This document shows, piece by piece, positions 26,487-39,500 of a DNA stretch of 64,000 nucleotides. The DNA comes from Glossina fuscipes. Taxonomy: Eukaryota; Arthropoda; Insecta; Diptera; Glossinidae. Made by a program: the position numbers and the translations under genes. Numbering within the stretch: the first letter of the stretch is position 1; each line of letters begins with the position of its first letter. The DNA is taken from NCBI RefSeq assembly GCF_014805625.2, contig NW_023998490.1, forward strand, positions 1,094,169 through 1,158,168. The letters are read 5' to 3'. Below the pieces are notes generated by a model. That model saw nothing but the letters and a program-made list of their open reading frames with translations, did not search any database and was not told where the DNA came from.

Positions 26487-26635
26487 AATATTTATTTATT
26501 TATTGTCTAAATATTTTGTAAATAAGTTTACAAAGTATTGAATTTAAAGGCTGCCTGATAACATAGATCATATGCGCGTCTGCTCTGAAAACTTTACCGC
26601 TCTTTAGATTTGAACCCGCGGGCATTGAGCATGTA
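26487..26635 (-). mobile_element. tRNA-derived SINE, second tail type
   Basis: On the minus strand: CCGCGGGTTCAAATCT (B-box type), AGAGCGGTAAAGTTTTC, then CATATGATCTATG and CAGGCAGCCTTTAAATTC, ending in AATAAATAAATA. The tail matches 27930-28005 and 52150-52215 and differs from the SINE at 13924. No clear target duplication seen. Confidence 0.7.
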
Positions 26636-26639
26636 AAGA

Positions 26640-27845
26640 TGAAACCGGAATTTCCCCATAGATGGCATAGAGGAAACATCTATCTGTTTGAAGGCGCGTT
26701 TCTTTTTGTAGCTTGGATATCTGGCGATAGTAAGGAATTGTAATACCAGTACAAGTCGAACCGCCAAAGTACTTTCTCTCACAACGAAAATGTTGATTTT
26801 TGTGCCAAATAATGAGCATTCGCTGAAAGCATTTTCCTTCGCCTTACGCGGACGATGCAGACGAAAGTCTTCTTTGCAATGTGCGGTAAGTGGGAGAGGT
26901 GAAAAGTATTCAGTTGGCTTTGGCAGCAAAACGTTAAGATATTCTCTGTTTGGTGGGACTAGAAGTATGGGATCTTTCGTTATCTGGCAAAGCTTAACTG
27001 CAAACACTACCGACAACAATTAGCCGATTTGAAAAACTTACTGTTCAAAAAATGAGCGAAATATCAAAGACGGCAACACGAGATCATTATTTTACATTAT
27101 ATCCGTCCAACCGTCCGTATAGAAAACCCAACTGGGAAGTGCCAACTCATACGGCTTACTCATGACGCTGAAGATCTTCTTCTTCTTCTTCTTGTTTGCA
27201 TCAATGGGACATTAACTTGCTGAGCAGCACTCCACATTTTGCGAAAAAACACGTATACCTCAAGGGAACAACAGCTTTCTGACTTTCTGGTGTCCATAAA
27301 TTATAAGACAGAGTGGAAATGCGTACAGCTGACGATGGAGTATCCTTTAATTAAATACTTTTGACCATTTTCATACAATGAAACCGCATTTCCTAAACAA
27401 ACATTCCACTCTCATATGTACATATCTGGTAGCTTTCGATTCATGTACTCAATTTACATGGGTCGAAATAATCAGCCACTGAGTAGACGCTGGTTACCTT
27501 CTTTGCCTGTAACTGTAATGTCTCGAAAACTGATCGCAGAACATATCAATTCTTCATATAATGCGCAATTTGCACTCTTTACTCTAATTAATAAGAAAAA
27601 AAAAAAAAAAATTGATAACATAATGCGACGATTCGGAATTCCTTTCGTGTTGTTGGAGATATATGCAAGTGTGGAGTATGTAAATGCGCACACATGTTAC
27701 TTAAATAAATAAGCGAGCATATGTGCTCATAGTTGGCTTCCGAACTTGATCGTTTGCTTATTTTTGCTTTTATTTTGCGCAAATTACATACAGGCATAGG
27801 CGAAAAATTACGCTACGTTTATGTCATTTAAATAAAATACGATTA
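26640..27845. other. Non-coding DNA, no gene seen
   Basis: Contains a short CTT run near 27177-27195. The minus-strand frame of 141 codons (26594-27019) begins here and runs into the SINE; it has no recognisable domain and is not supported. Confidence 0.45.
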
Positions 27846-27848
27846 GGA

Positions 27849-28018
27849 CGACAAGAGCAGCCAAGTTGGTAAGCTATCGCTAACTAACAACTTAACAGTT
27901 GCCGGTTCATGTCTCAAGTGCGGTAGGGTTTTCAACATAGGCGAACATATGATCCGGCAGCCTTTAAATTTATCTATGAAATATATAAACAATAAATAAA
28001 TAAACTTAAATAAAATAA
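27849..28018 (+). mobile_element. tRNA-derived SINE, second tail type, near-full copy
   Basis: The head AGCAGCCAAGTTGGTAAGCT resembles a tRNA A box region and GCCGGTTCATGTCTC a degraded B box. Then GTGCGGTAGGGTTTTCAA, CATATGATCCGGCAGCC, TTTAAATTTATCTATG and an AATAAATAAATAAA tail. The short AAATAAAAT on both sides may be a target duplication but is too simple to be sure. Confidence 0.75.
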
Positions 28019-28719
28019 AACATCAAGTATAATTCCTAAGGTGTGCTGCAGGTCAGGAATAACTTTTGTAACAGTTTCGTAATTTTTGAAGAAGCAATTG
28101 ATGATCATAAAGAAAGTAGATTACTGACAGTAAACAAAGTACAAGGACTTGAAATATTTTAATGAAATTTAGGAAGACTTCTCCTGATAATATTATTGGG
28201 TTCGAACGAAGCAATTACATAACGAATTAGCTGTGCATACGCGCTATTTCTGATAAGATTATAGCTTCCACATAGAAGGAGCTGGGTGCGCATCTCTTTT
28301 AGAAGATTACAACGCAAAGGTAACCACACATAGATGACAGCGTGTTTCATACATACATCCATCTTGCAAAAATTCAAACATAACGGTGGCTTCTAATACT
28401 TCATAGATGTTTATAACTCAAATGTTATTGATTTTAGCAGTTATTCACAGGCATCTTGCACATTGGAAATATAATCTTTCGCCGAGTTTAGGGCACTCTT
28501 TATATATCCGAGCTTGCTAATGAGAAAATAATGCCTTTGTATTAAAAACTGGTTTACTGGTTTTTCAAAATATTCTTCTTTATGATTTATAAAATTTTGC
28601 ATATGTTCGAGCTATTTGCGATAATGCATTTTCTATACCGTCCGGGTTACCCCGAAAACATAATTTGAAACGATTCCTTCTGTCGACGAAATTTATTGTT
28701 GACGTTCGGGATAAAAGAG
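28019..28719. other. Non-coding DNA, no gene seen
   Basis: Between the SINE and the mariner relic. No repeat or exon recognised. Confidence 0.45.
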
Positions 28720-28965
28720 GAATGTTTAAATTGTTCGTCGTGAGAAGAGAAATGTGACATCTCGAGTTGTCTTGGATTCCTCTATTCCTCTAAACGGACT
28801 ATCTTCAAAAGGACCAAGTTGACCATTTGTTTCGAAGCGCTCCGAGCGCGAACCCATTTTTCCGGATTTGGTTGATCGTAAAATATGCATGCAGTCGACT
28901 GGTCTTTGCTTTTCGGCCCATACGCATAGACAAATGTATTTCTTAAGCACTTGTTAGTACCGATT
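28720..28965 (-). mobile_element. mariner transposase relic, second lineage
   Basis: The minus strand reads FVYAYGPKSKDQSTA, then DQPNPEKWVRARSASKQMV. This matches the segment after the first catalytic Asp in one mariner lineage (YVYAY.PE...QS...F.DEPNPTK..RARSTSKQM). Neither the amino-terminal domain nor the later Asp residues are recognisable. This lineage differs from the relics at 20272 and 42010. Confidence 0.7.
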
Positions 28966-29189
28966 GTCACCACCATCTTTTTGACGCCTAAATGATGGAA
29001 AGTAGTAGGTCATAATGATACTTTGTATATGCCAGGGGACTAATGCGTAAAGTTAACTCAATCTCACAGAGTGTCACAGCTGGACCTTGGAATATTGTTT
29101 TTTACACTGCATCAGTAGTTTCTGACTCTAATAGAAGGACGATTTTGGACGATCTCCGCGAAATTTAGTCAAGTTCAGTGTAGCGTGCC

Positions 29190-29405
29190 ACTACTTATGT
29201 GCACCAATTTTGTAAATCTGTGGATAGACAAGAACACATGTCCGGGTCTTTATCTTTCGTTTTTCTTCTTTTGAATAACAATAAAGAAATATCGGCGATG
29301 AAACGACTGGCTTTCAGCTAGAATTTGATGCTGCTCAAGAATATATATACTTTGTGGGGAGTTTGATGCTTCTGTGTACCTCCCATCCTTTGGTGATGGG
29401 TATGA
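29190..29405 (-). repeat. Family B copy, inverted
   Basis: Contains GTGCACCAATTTTG, CTGTGGATAGACAAGAAC, and CTGCTCAAGAATATATATAC followed by TTTGTGGGGAGTTTGATGCT near 29355, the same order as 17100-17365 but more decayed. The 67-codon open frame from 29354 reads through it. Confidence 0.45.
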
Positions 29406-31875
29406 AATTATCTCAAATAACGCGATTTATACAGGTGGTGCGAAAAGACGAGGACAATGAATATTGCCTAATACCAAACACAATACGATGTTTCTCAAGA
29501 ATCCCTAACTTGGATGTGTGTAGGTGCTTGGGCGAATACAATAGCACTTTGCAATAATCTGACCTTTGCAATCACAAGAATAGTAAACAGTAAAATTCAT
29601 ACAAGTCAAGACTTTACAATCGAGACAGACCGACCCTGAAATACCCCAAACCTTTCACTTCCTGCAATCCAAAGTTAAGAATTTAGGAATCTTTGCGCAT
29701 TTTAGACAGAGAGAAACAATACCTTATAAAAGTCAAGTCGGGAATTTTAGGTCAAACACAAACCGGCTTTTTTCAAATTTAGTATAGTTACTTTTTTTCA
29801 CCACAGAACTTATTATTCTTCATCTTTTGCGTCCTCAGCTTCCTTTTCATAAAAACGCTTAGATTAGAAAACACCGAAAAATAGAACAGCATTGTCTTCA
29901 CTTAGCCCATTGAATTTTTAAAAAGCAAGTCACTATCCTCTTTCCAGACCTAGTCAATTAGGATTGAATTATTATTTAGCTATTTCTAGCGATGCCAACC
30001 CAACCGAAATTTTCGCATGCATATAATTTGCAAAAATTGTATTTTTCCCGGATTTTCATCGATACATACTAAGGATGAGAAATATTTTTGATACAATGCC
30101 TTTTTCCATAGGGGGAATCTGTTTTGAATAGAATCGCTTCTTAAGAGAGAAACATTTTCGTTTATTAGAAGTTCATTAAAATGTTTCGAAAGTTTAAGGT
30201 CTCTCGACATCAAGCAGACGTTAGCAAACAGACAAATTGAAATTCTTCTCGTATAATGGAAAGTTGGTCTTCACGGCTGTTGCCTATTTATTTGTTGACG
30301 CGTATCCAACCTCGAAGCCATTAAGGCCTCGACATTAAGGAATCAACACATGGTTATTGCGAACTGATCTACAAAAGAGATTAAAATGTCCTTCAGTCTC
30401 TGGCATAGGATAACATTGTCAAGTTTAAGCACAAGTCTAATATTACATAATAGTATCTTTTTCTTTAGATTTGAAGTATTCCTCGAACTATCAATTTGCA
30501 GGCCTAGGGTATAACGGGCATAATTAAAGCTTTGCTCACCCTAATTCTGATTTGAATGGGCATAGAGGCATTCAGGGAATAGAACTTCCTAGGTAAGGAA
30601 CTGACCCGACAAGGCATAACTTATTATGGATTATCGATGTGCATGCGTAGACTTTTTATACTCTTTCCGCAAGTAGCATAGAGTAAGAGGCGAACTTCGT
30701 TGTACAGATACACGGCATATATTGGAACGTAGATCTTTCCCTAGAGATATTTGAAGATTTAATTGGAGAATAGTTGAGAGGGTTTCGTTCACTTCAGTCA
30801 AAAACCCATAATATAATATATGAACTAAGGTTTAGTGAAACGGATATCTTCTGTGATAAATTTTATTTCATTAAATTGAAAATTTGACATATTTAAAGTT
30901 AAGTTATTTTATCTCCTTTTCTATGTTAACTGTGGAAATATTTATTAAATTTAAATATTTCATCTAAAAGAGCATTTACTTCCATTCATTTGTCTGCTTT
31001 GTTTATTTATATCGACACGAATGTATAATTGTTGCGAAATCTAATGGGGTTTATATCCTTTCCATTCGTTTCTTATCCAATTAAATGCATATTTATATGC
31101 AAGGTTATGACTTTTAAAAGGTTTAGAGATACATTAATAATAAATGAACACATAATCTCCTTCAACAGGATCTTCATACGAACGGATGAATTGAAGTCGT
31201 CGCTCTTTGCTGTTTTGTTCTTATGTGAAATTTTACGTTACGATATAAAAGGCTGAGCTACTTTACATGGCCATGTTATACTTAGGAAATTCATAATACA
31301 TAAAGATAATAATTTGATTATATAAAAGTTTATTAAATTTATTATATAATTTAAAATTTTCATTTTGTTTAAAACATCTATTTTTCTTTTTTTATTGTAC
31401 TTGTTTTCATTTTTAAGAAAAATTAATCGTACGGGATTTACAGAAATTGTAAACTATTTAGGGTAAACTCTTTAAAGGCATATCAGGTAAGTAATACAAA
31501 ATATCAAGCCACGCGCTTCCATAAGTAAAGCGGATAACAATGTAATTTATAGCTCATATATAGTTGATGGGATTGTACTCAGGTATTAATTAATGAATTT
31601 GCTTATGAAAATTTACTTATATCGAATGATGCACTCTAAACACACACACAACCGAATTGTGTAAATTATGTAATTCACATAAGCTCGAGAAGTGGTTCAA
31701 TTTGACCTGAAAAAACGGCAACTGCATTAGCAAACTTAAGAAACTCATGACTGAAAGTTGACATAGGAGTCTTATAGACTTTCTCGAAGGCATATAAACA
31801 CTTGCTCGTAAATTTTGGCTGATGTTTTTGCAATGAAAAGACCCTTATTTTCTTAATATTTTAATTTCTTTTTAA
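29406..31875. other. Non-coding DNA, no gene seen
   Basis: No exon recognised. Very AT-rich from 30830 to 31460. No transposon protein could be read. Confidence 0.5.
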
Positions 31876-31879
31876 AAAA

Positions 31880-32645
31880 AACGAGAAGTTAGACTTTCTT
31901 TCCTTACAGGGCTTGCTCTTCATGATATCATTCATATATATTCGAGTCTACAAAATACATCTATGTGATCCAAACTCCTTAAAGATAATGTTTTTGATAA
32001 ATTTGTCAGTGTGGATCAATTTTCTTCATAAAATACTAAAAATTAAACTTTTTGCTGAAGGCGCTTATGTATTATTCATGAACAATTTAAATATTCGTCA
32101 TAGCACATTAACAATTAGACCTTTTTAAGGTGTAATGTAAGCATTAACATTTCGTGAGAATCCTTATATGCTGTGGCGTCTCTACATGATCGAAATTGGA
32201 TACTTGGCTGACTTCTTTGTCAATTTAGTAATCAATTTTTTATAAACCAATTTTTACCATCAAATGTTGAAAATTAGATCTTCTATCATGTGAAGGTACA
32301 GTTTTCTTAGGAATGATTCCATGGGAGGGTCAAAAAAATTTCCCGAGCCGAGCTAAACATTTCATAATGTTGAAATATTATTACTTGAGACATTTTGAAA
32401 ATTGCAATTTTTTTTCATTCGACGACTTTTCAAAATAGGTCCTTACATGGGGGGAGGTCGAAAAAGTGGACCGACCCAAATCATTTTCTATAGCGTTCGT
32501 ACTTCGGTGAAAGCATGTCTGTGTACCAAATTTCCAAAAAATATTTGAAAAATTACGACTTATAGATTAAACACAGATATACATAGCCACACGGACAGAT
32601 AAGCTAAGATCGAATCAAAAAATTAATCCGGTGTACGATAAGCGG
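31880..32645 (-). repeat. Composite dispersed repeat, family A, copy 3
   Basis: Divergent internal units lie at 31880-32340 (repeated AAAATATTAAAAATTA-like and TTTCGTGAGAATCC-like blocks, as at 4200-4800). The family A core follows in inverted orientation: GGTCGAAAAAGTGGACCG near 32456, GTACCAAATTTCC near 32522, and ACACGGACAGATAAGC near 32590. Same layout as the copy at 40700 and, reversed, the copy at 1120. Confidence 0.6.
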
Positions 32646-33685
32646 GGTAGGATATCATGAACTTCACTTCACCCACACTTTTCTTCGATTCGCAATTACC
32701 CGAATATTAATATATAATGACTGCTGTATTGGCGATAAAATCGATTCGCAAAACATATAAAGATTCGCGTAAAGAAATTTATCTTTTTTTTTTTTTGATC
32801 ACTTCAGATCTGAGAAAATTTTTTTTCTGTTAAAGAACATACAGCTCCTCGAAATTAATAATTGCTAGAATTTAAAAATTGATGTGATCGTGTCCGACAA
32901 ACCATGGAGGACCCAAACGATTTTAATGTGGTCCCCGGAGGAAAAAATAAAAAGTGATTTTTCTGTAACTTAGTATATGATATTATTTTTTGAAAACCAA
33001 CAGTTTTGCATACATAAAGTTTTATTAACAAAGTTATATGAAAATTTCCTTGAAAGATTTGCTTAAGCTTTCTTTAAAAACTTGTTGTTGTTTTATAAAA
33101 TTTTTCTGCTTAATCGCAACCGTTTTCACGCGACCGTTCAAAAGTAAAACTTTTTTATTATTATTACTATTCAGGATTTTGTTAAGCTTACTTCTATTGT
33201 CTTAAAGTCTTTGCCGCCTTGTGCGATATATTGGATCCTGCGATATGCTTATCTTTGGTTTAATAATCCTACGTGTAAATGTTGACTCTTTCTTTTAATT
33301 TCTTCTCATAGTTACACTTCTTTTCTTGTAGTTACATTTTTGCCGTTTTTCACACACATGGAAAAAAAAAACAAAAGGTTAACTACCGTTAATATTACTC
33401 AGGGGGCGAGTATCTTCTTATTGTTATTGCAAATGTTACACAATGATATAAACATTAAAATGTGCTTAGTTTAGCAAAAAGTTGCTTCTTTTCTCTGCCA
33501 GTTTGTCAAAATTTCGAAACACTTTGCTTTGTATACCAATAACAGGGCAGTTATGTTCGTATCGGGCAAAATGTTTCATGCCAATCAGTTCTGAGTGTTA
33601 CTATCTATTACTCCATAAATTTCTTAAATTTCAAATATATATATGAATGCATGTGTATATGTACGAATTAATTTTTGTAATCTAT
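32646..33685. other. Non-coding DNA, no gene seen
   Basis: No exon or transposon protein recognised in this stretch. Confidence 0.45.
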
Positions 33686-33689
33686 ATAT

Positions 33690-34465
33690 TAAACGGGTCG
33701 AGCGTTAGCTTCGAAATCAGAGAACAACCTACAAATTTATTGCCGCATCACTAGGTCGGTCACAAAACTTTGTCAGGAAGGAAGTCTTTAAACCTTAAAA
33801 AAAAAAAAAATATTCAAAAGCGCGGAGCAATTAAAAAAAACCTCTCCTTCCTCTGAAAATCGCATAGTAATTTTAGCAAAGCGATCTCCGGTTAGAAGAA
33901 TTTTCAGTGAAATTAGAAATGTTGCATCATCCCGAACTATTCGTCGACGGTAATTAGGTGCCAACCTACCAGGAAGAGTAGCTCAGAAATACGCTTTGCT
34001 CCGAGAATTAATTTGGTGTAGAGGAAATGCTTGGGTTTAGCCTACTAAAGGCGAAAAAAATTATAGAAATGCATTTTGGAGCGACGAAGCAAAAAGTAAA
34101 TTGGGTTTGTGACGACGCTGGAAGAAATCCGCATCGATCAAAAGGAAAAATATTCCATTGTAGATTTACTAAAAACATAACAAAGCATGGTAAAGGGAAT
34201 CTTGTGGTATAGCGCTGCACAGAGAGTTGGCCGAGAGTCGGTCTGATACGTCCCATAGAAAATAGCATGGGTAGATTTGTATATAGAAGCTTGTTGGATA
34301 CTGCAGTCTCACTGTCTACCGCGACCAAGTCACTCTCCCTACCTCAATTCCTTTGAATACTCAAAAATATGGTACAACATTCAAGCAGAGACTTAATATC
34401 ATCTATGCCTAAAGGAATCGAAGTTGTTTTTAGGCGGTTATAGCGGTTATACCGACTACTGATTA
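33690..34465 (+). mobile_element. Tc1-like transposon relic with internal deletion
   Basis: Pieces of a Tc1-type transposase occur in order but in different frames. NNLQIYCRITRSVTK-like sequence near 33725 and SPVRRIFSEIRNVASSRTIR near 33885-33945 correspond to the paired DNA-binding region. FWSDEAK at 34074-34094 matches the SDE-K catalytic motif. TKHGKGN at 34180-34200 matches VKHGGG, and ENSMGRFVYRSLLD at 34258-34299 also matches. SMPKGIEVVF near 34402 matches the carboxy-terminal SMPRR..AV motif. The segment that should carry the second Asp (QQDN.P.H) is missing between about 34300 and 34340. Dead element; terminal repeats not identified. Confidence 0.75.
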
Positions 34466-34689
34466 GCTGAAAAAATATTGCGTTATTTTTAGGTTTTTGT
34501 ATGTACACCCATTTTCCTGTCCACTTGAAAATATCTGATTTATTTGAACTGAAACTGTTGTAGATTTTTGTTTGCACTTAACATGACTTTAAAACCATTT
34601 CGTACAAATTGTACAGAGCAATTTATGCAAAATAGGAATTTTAGTGGAGTCTTCCTCTTTTGGGGCCACCGCCTTAGGATGGAGCTATA
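34466..34689. other. Non-coding spacer
   Basis: Short stretch between two repeats; may include the 3' terminal region of the Tc1-like element, which I could not delimit. Confidence 0.35.
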
Positions 34690-35010
34690 TTCGTTTTATC
34701 AAAATGTTCCCAGCCCCCAGAAGGAAGTTTTAGGGAGCCCGTAAGATACATGTATGCTTCACCAGCTTCATATAGTAAATCAATGTTCGTAAGTAACGTT
34801 CGTAGTAAACGTTCTCCTGGCTGCAACAACAAAGACATCGATCTCATATTTGTGGAAGTTTTAAATTGAGAAAATAAGAAAAGTCAGTCACATCAACATA
34901 ATAGTGTACAGTATGGAAATTATGTTTTTTCGTTCTTTTCTTTGCTTTTTTAAGATAAAGTTGGTTGGTGCAAAAGATTCGGTCACAGGCGAATATCATT
35001 CTCTCTTGGC
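34690..35010 (+). repeat. Family B copy
   Basis: Starts with CCCAGAAGGAAGTTTTAGGG and CCCGTAAGATACATGTATG near 34738 (the CCAGAAGGAA motif recurs at 58600). GTTCTCCTGGCTGCAAC follows near 34810 (cf. 58715), then a GCAAAAGATTCGGTCACAGG end near 34971 (cf. 59100 and 63790). Much shorter than the copy at 58540. Confidence 0.55.
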
Positions 35011-37849
35011 TAATCTTGTTCAATCACTCTTAATTGTTTAATATTTCTCTAGCTACACTGGAGATAGATATCCTAGATATTATGCAAACGATGGTGAAAG
35101 TGGAGCGGAATAGTACTCACGTGCGTTCGACATAAAAGTGAAAACACATCTAAACCGGCGCAAAATATCGACTCAAAATTAATTCAGAAATTCTTATGAA
35201 ACATCAAAATGCTTAAGTTGTTTTTATTTTAAAAAAACCAAAGCATAATCAAAGCATACAACTTTTTAGAAAGGTGAAATTGTCGATCGGGTCGAAGCAG
35301 ACCTTTCATCAGTGTTTATCAAACTAGAAACTACATTAGCGATGGTATAATACCAAAAAGACTGTCTGTGAAGGAAATGAAATAACTTTCGAAGTCCAAA
35401 AAAAAAAGAAGATTTTTGAAAAAATCATAAATGCTCGCTTGTTTTTTTTGGCCAGGAACAGCATATAGATATATTCCAGATTAGACTTAAGACCAACATT
35501 CGCATTGGCATATTCGAATGCTTGGCTATCGGTTCGTTTGTGACGCGGCTTAGATAATATGTTCGATTATGGCTATAAATCACTGGCAAAAAAAGTAACC
35601 TAAAATGTTATCTCCTTCCACTCTAGCCTGTAGTTTAAAATTAGCAGCTTCGATGTACAGTTAACAGGAAGTGTAAAAATCTTCGCATTCCCCTCCGCTT
35701 TATTATATCTTCGTTTAAATACTTTCCATTTTAGATACCTTTCCGTAATGCACTCTATGTTCAGCAGATCACTCCTCGGGTATATTATGTCAAATTTGTT
35801 TAAGCAAATTATATGGCGTGATGGCTATAGTTTACGTGTCACACAGCTTAAAATCATGTTGTCACTTACACATTCGCGTCCAAATAGTGCTGCATTTACA
35901 ATATTGGTATAAGTTTTTTACAGTTTCGTACTTTTTTTTTTTTTTGTATAAAAGACAAAACCGTAAGTGAGTGATACAAAGACGGCGTATTGCACAAGAA
36001 CGCTATAACAAAGCAAAAGCTACGTTTAATTATTCGTATTTTATTGCCAATTAATAAATTATTTATATTTATCCGTTTATGGCATTTAAATGCCAATGAG
36101 AATAGTTTGAAGGAATTTTTAATCGGTCTTTATATCCATCAAATATAAAACATATTCCCTTTGACAAAGGGTCAAAGAGCAGATTTATGGCTTATGGTTT
36201 TTTTTTTCTTTTTGCACTAACAGTTTTTTGTTATGTAGTTGTTTGTGCGCGGTTTGAGAGGTATATTCTTAGGCGCTTTAAATGTGCCTAAAAGCATACT
36301 ACATTATTTAAGAGATTTTAACAAGTTCACTGTATGTCACGAATATATAGGTCACGATCCGCCCATCCGTTCTTATCGGATTTCCTCATCAGATTTTATC
36401 ACTATAAATATGTACTTGACATAATAACGTGCTTTAGAGAATGTCCCTGTCATTTTGTCAAATTGTTTCACTACAATCTAATATCACGTTACAAATACTT
36501 CGCGTTTGACGAGGCTATACGAATATATCGCTAAAGATGTCTGTACAGTTAATGGGTTAAATGCTAGCTTTGAATTTTTCTTTTTTTTTTGTCTAATCGC
36601 CCGAGTGATCCCGCCTATCCCCTTCAGTAACACGGTGACGTTCAGAAAGAAGTGACGAAAGAGAAAATCGCAGGCAATGACCACAGCGTAGTGGATCTGT
36701 GGCCAATGCGTCAAACTGTTATGCTCGGCAACGCTGACACTGACCTGGTTGTCGGGAGCCTTATCCGTTCGGCTGCTCATCTGGATAATAATAACAATAA
36801 ATTAGATGTGTCTTCTTTGCCATCTGTGATATGCGAATCTTAGATTTTTGCTACTGCGTAACAAAACTCCTACAAACGAAACAACTCCATAAAAAGGTTG
36901 TCCGCTCATATTTTAGCTCCGAAAATTCTCTGATAGTAGAATTACAATTCGAATTTTTTAGATCTATGCGCCTAAGTAGCGGATTAAGTTTTGGGCACTC
37001 AAACTGATTGCAAACACCAATGCAAACCAGATGCATTCAGATCGTCACTCATGCTCGCACTTGCCAGCCCTCCATAAATTGCACTTCTGCCAGAAAAATT
37101 TGCTTCATATTGACAATGCAACATTTAGGAGTTGGTGCAAAATGCGTTACAAACGGCTTCATAATCAGTAAGCCTGTATGTAATGCGACTACACATCCTA
37201 TCGTAGAGCCATATAATACCCTTATCATTTCCGGCACCTCTATGTAAACCGTGCGGGAATTTTCTTGAGCCATAACAGGATTGTTGGCTTTCCCTACTTA
37301 AAATGTGGAACAAATATCGTAACATAACTTAAATAAAAAAAAAAAAATTAAATCTCCTGAAATTGTGATGCTGTGATGAAAAAACTACACCTTAGATAAA
37401 GGATGATATGAATGAAGCTGAACGACATGCGTGCAACAAAAAAGAAAACGATAAGAGCCATTTATTGGCCTTAAGTCGTCAATATACTTATTAATAAATT
37501 CAAATTTGTTGAATTTGTAAAGAAATGTAAAAAAAAAAAAAAAACGAATCATACAAACGGTTAACAGCTGTGTTATTGCATTCACTTAGCTTTGGCTTCA
37601 ACAACAGCATTACAACAACGACAATCGGAACAATAATAAATTTTTAAATATCAAATCATAAACGAGAGGGTTAATGGGTACTTTGAACTATATTTGTATG
37701 TACATGAGTTAGTATGCGCACGCTTTAGCCTTTTATACCCAAGAGAGACGTTTAATAAAATTTAGTGGGTGTTACGATGCTAATTTGTAGACAGACACAA
37801 GAAGAAGTCTATGAAATCTTAATCCAAGTCTTTCACTCCTCTGCTTCTT

Positions 37850-37853
<4 letters not shown>

Positions 37854-37900
<47 letters not shown>

Positions 37901-37959
37901 TTGTTTTACGTATAAATTTCTCTCTCTATATCTATCTCTCTCTCTCTCTCTCTCTCTGT
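37854..37959. repeat. (CT)n microsatellite, interrupted
   Basis: Two CT runs of about 42 and 28 bases separated by 30-odd bases of mixed sequence. Open frames through it encode only Ser-Leu or Arg-Glu runs. Confidence 0.95.
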
Positions 37960-39299
37960 CTGTTTGATTCGTTGTATCTTTTTCTTTCACTCATTCATCC
38001 GCCAATTTGCAAAGAGTTGTTGTTGTCATCTGTTTGTTGTTATTTAAATGACTTAATGCAAGTCATAGTTGTTGCTTTGTAAAGCATTTGTTTGCCTGGT
38101 TGTCTGTTGCATGTGGTTGACAGAGTTTGGTTGGTTTATAACTTTGTTAATTGACATTGTCTAGGGACAACGGAACTAAATAATAAGATGAAAATGTCAA
38201 GATGTGTGAGTATATGCATGCACTGCGTATGAATAGCTTATAAAGATATTGATGTATGTGTAGGCGTGTGTATAATTGTATGCATGTTGAATCCATTTGC
38301 ATATCCATATGCTTTAAAATAGGCTCTTACTTACCGTATCCTCTGATTATTGTTCCCCTTCTTCCCCGCCCCGCATGTGACATCTTTTGGCCGTTCGACT
38401 ATATTCAGAATTATTCTAAAAATCCCGGAGGAACAATTAATGCCAGTTACACACGTTTTATATATTTAATGCAATCTCGTATTTGAATGGGAAATTATTT
38501 GAAAAAAACCAACAAAAAAGGAAGAAAAATTTTTAAAAGCAAAGAACCAACAACTGAAACCGAAAATAAAATATCACAACAACAACTGTCCTGTTACTCA
38601 AAACAGCTAAACGCAAAATAGACGTAGAAAAAAAAAAAAAAACTCAATATAAATATTTAATGATTTCAAAATATGTAAAAAAAAAAACACGAAGAATAAA
38701 AATAATTACTTTTTATGTTTTGTTATGCTTTTTGTATTAGAGCAACAAAATAGAATAAAAAGCTTCCATATGCCGTAAAACGAATCTTGGATACCCAGCA
38801 CCACTATAAAAAGTTTACACATTTCCCAGTCACATTTGCGAACATAATGTAAGAAAATTTACGTCAAAGCTCTACTGCTATGAGAATTCCGAAGGCAGTC
38901 AGAGATGACGGACCGACAAACATGGCTAAGTAAATTCCAAAATCTACGTTGAGTAAGATAGGAATAAAGATACGAGTTCCTGCAGAGTAGCCTGACATGC
39001 ATTACTAAATGGACCTTAAAATGTCAGTAACGGATCAAGAAAATATAGTAAAGAAATTCTCCTATGAATACTTTCGAGCGCATAATACGCAGCGGACGGA
39101 CAAGCGAAAACAGCGCAAAATATCGCCTTGATTCGTAAGAATTATAGATTTTTTCTCTAGAGAGTCGCTGACGTATAATGATAAAAGCGCAAGGAGGGAC
39201 AGAACTAGCTTAACATTCCTTAGAGCCCATAATTTGTCTGAGTCTGAGTGCTCCAAGTAAACGCAAAGAGAGGGTGTGCCTAAATAGGCCCGAAATGTG

Positions 39300-39500
39300 G
39301 GCAAGTGGTCTGGTTGCAGTTAAGTGTATTTAGAAGCAAAAAGATGGATCTGAAATGGACCAGTTGGGATTAAGTAGAGTTAGAATCTAAACAACTGTAT
39401 TGTTGGTGGGTAAACTGATCCACAATCCGGACAGATGGACTGAGTGTTACCTAGATTCAGAGTCTGAACGTCTGGGGCCTGTTGTGGCCAAACAGATCAC
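39300..39500. repeat. Degenerate tandem units of about 50-60 bases
   Basis: GTGGTCTGGTTGCAGTTAAG at 39305 and TGGACCAGTTGGGATTAAGT at 39356 start two units that both continue with a TTAGAA-GC/TC-AAA block. A third more decayed unit (ACTGATCCACAATCC...TAGATTCAGAGTCTGAA) follows near 39415, and a fourth may start at 39495. No coding. Confidence 0.45.

Noticed and set aside
26594..27019. 141-codon minus-strand open frame
   Set aside because: Its end lies in a SINE and the rest has no recognisable domain; a second frame is open over the same bases.
37765..38082. 105-codon frame with serine-leucine runs, and its antisense arginine-glutamate frame
   Set aside because: Both are translations of a CT microsatellite.
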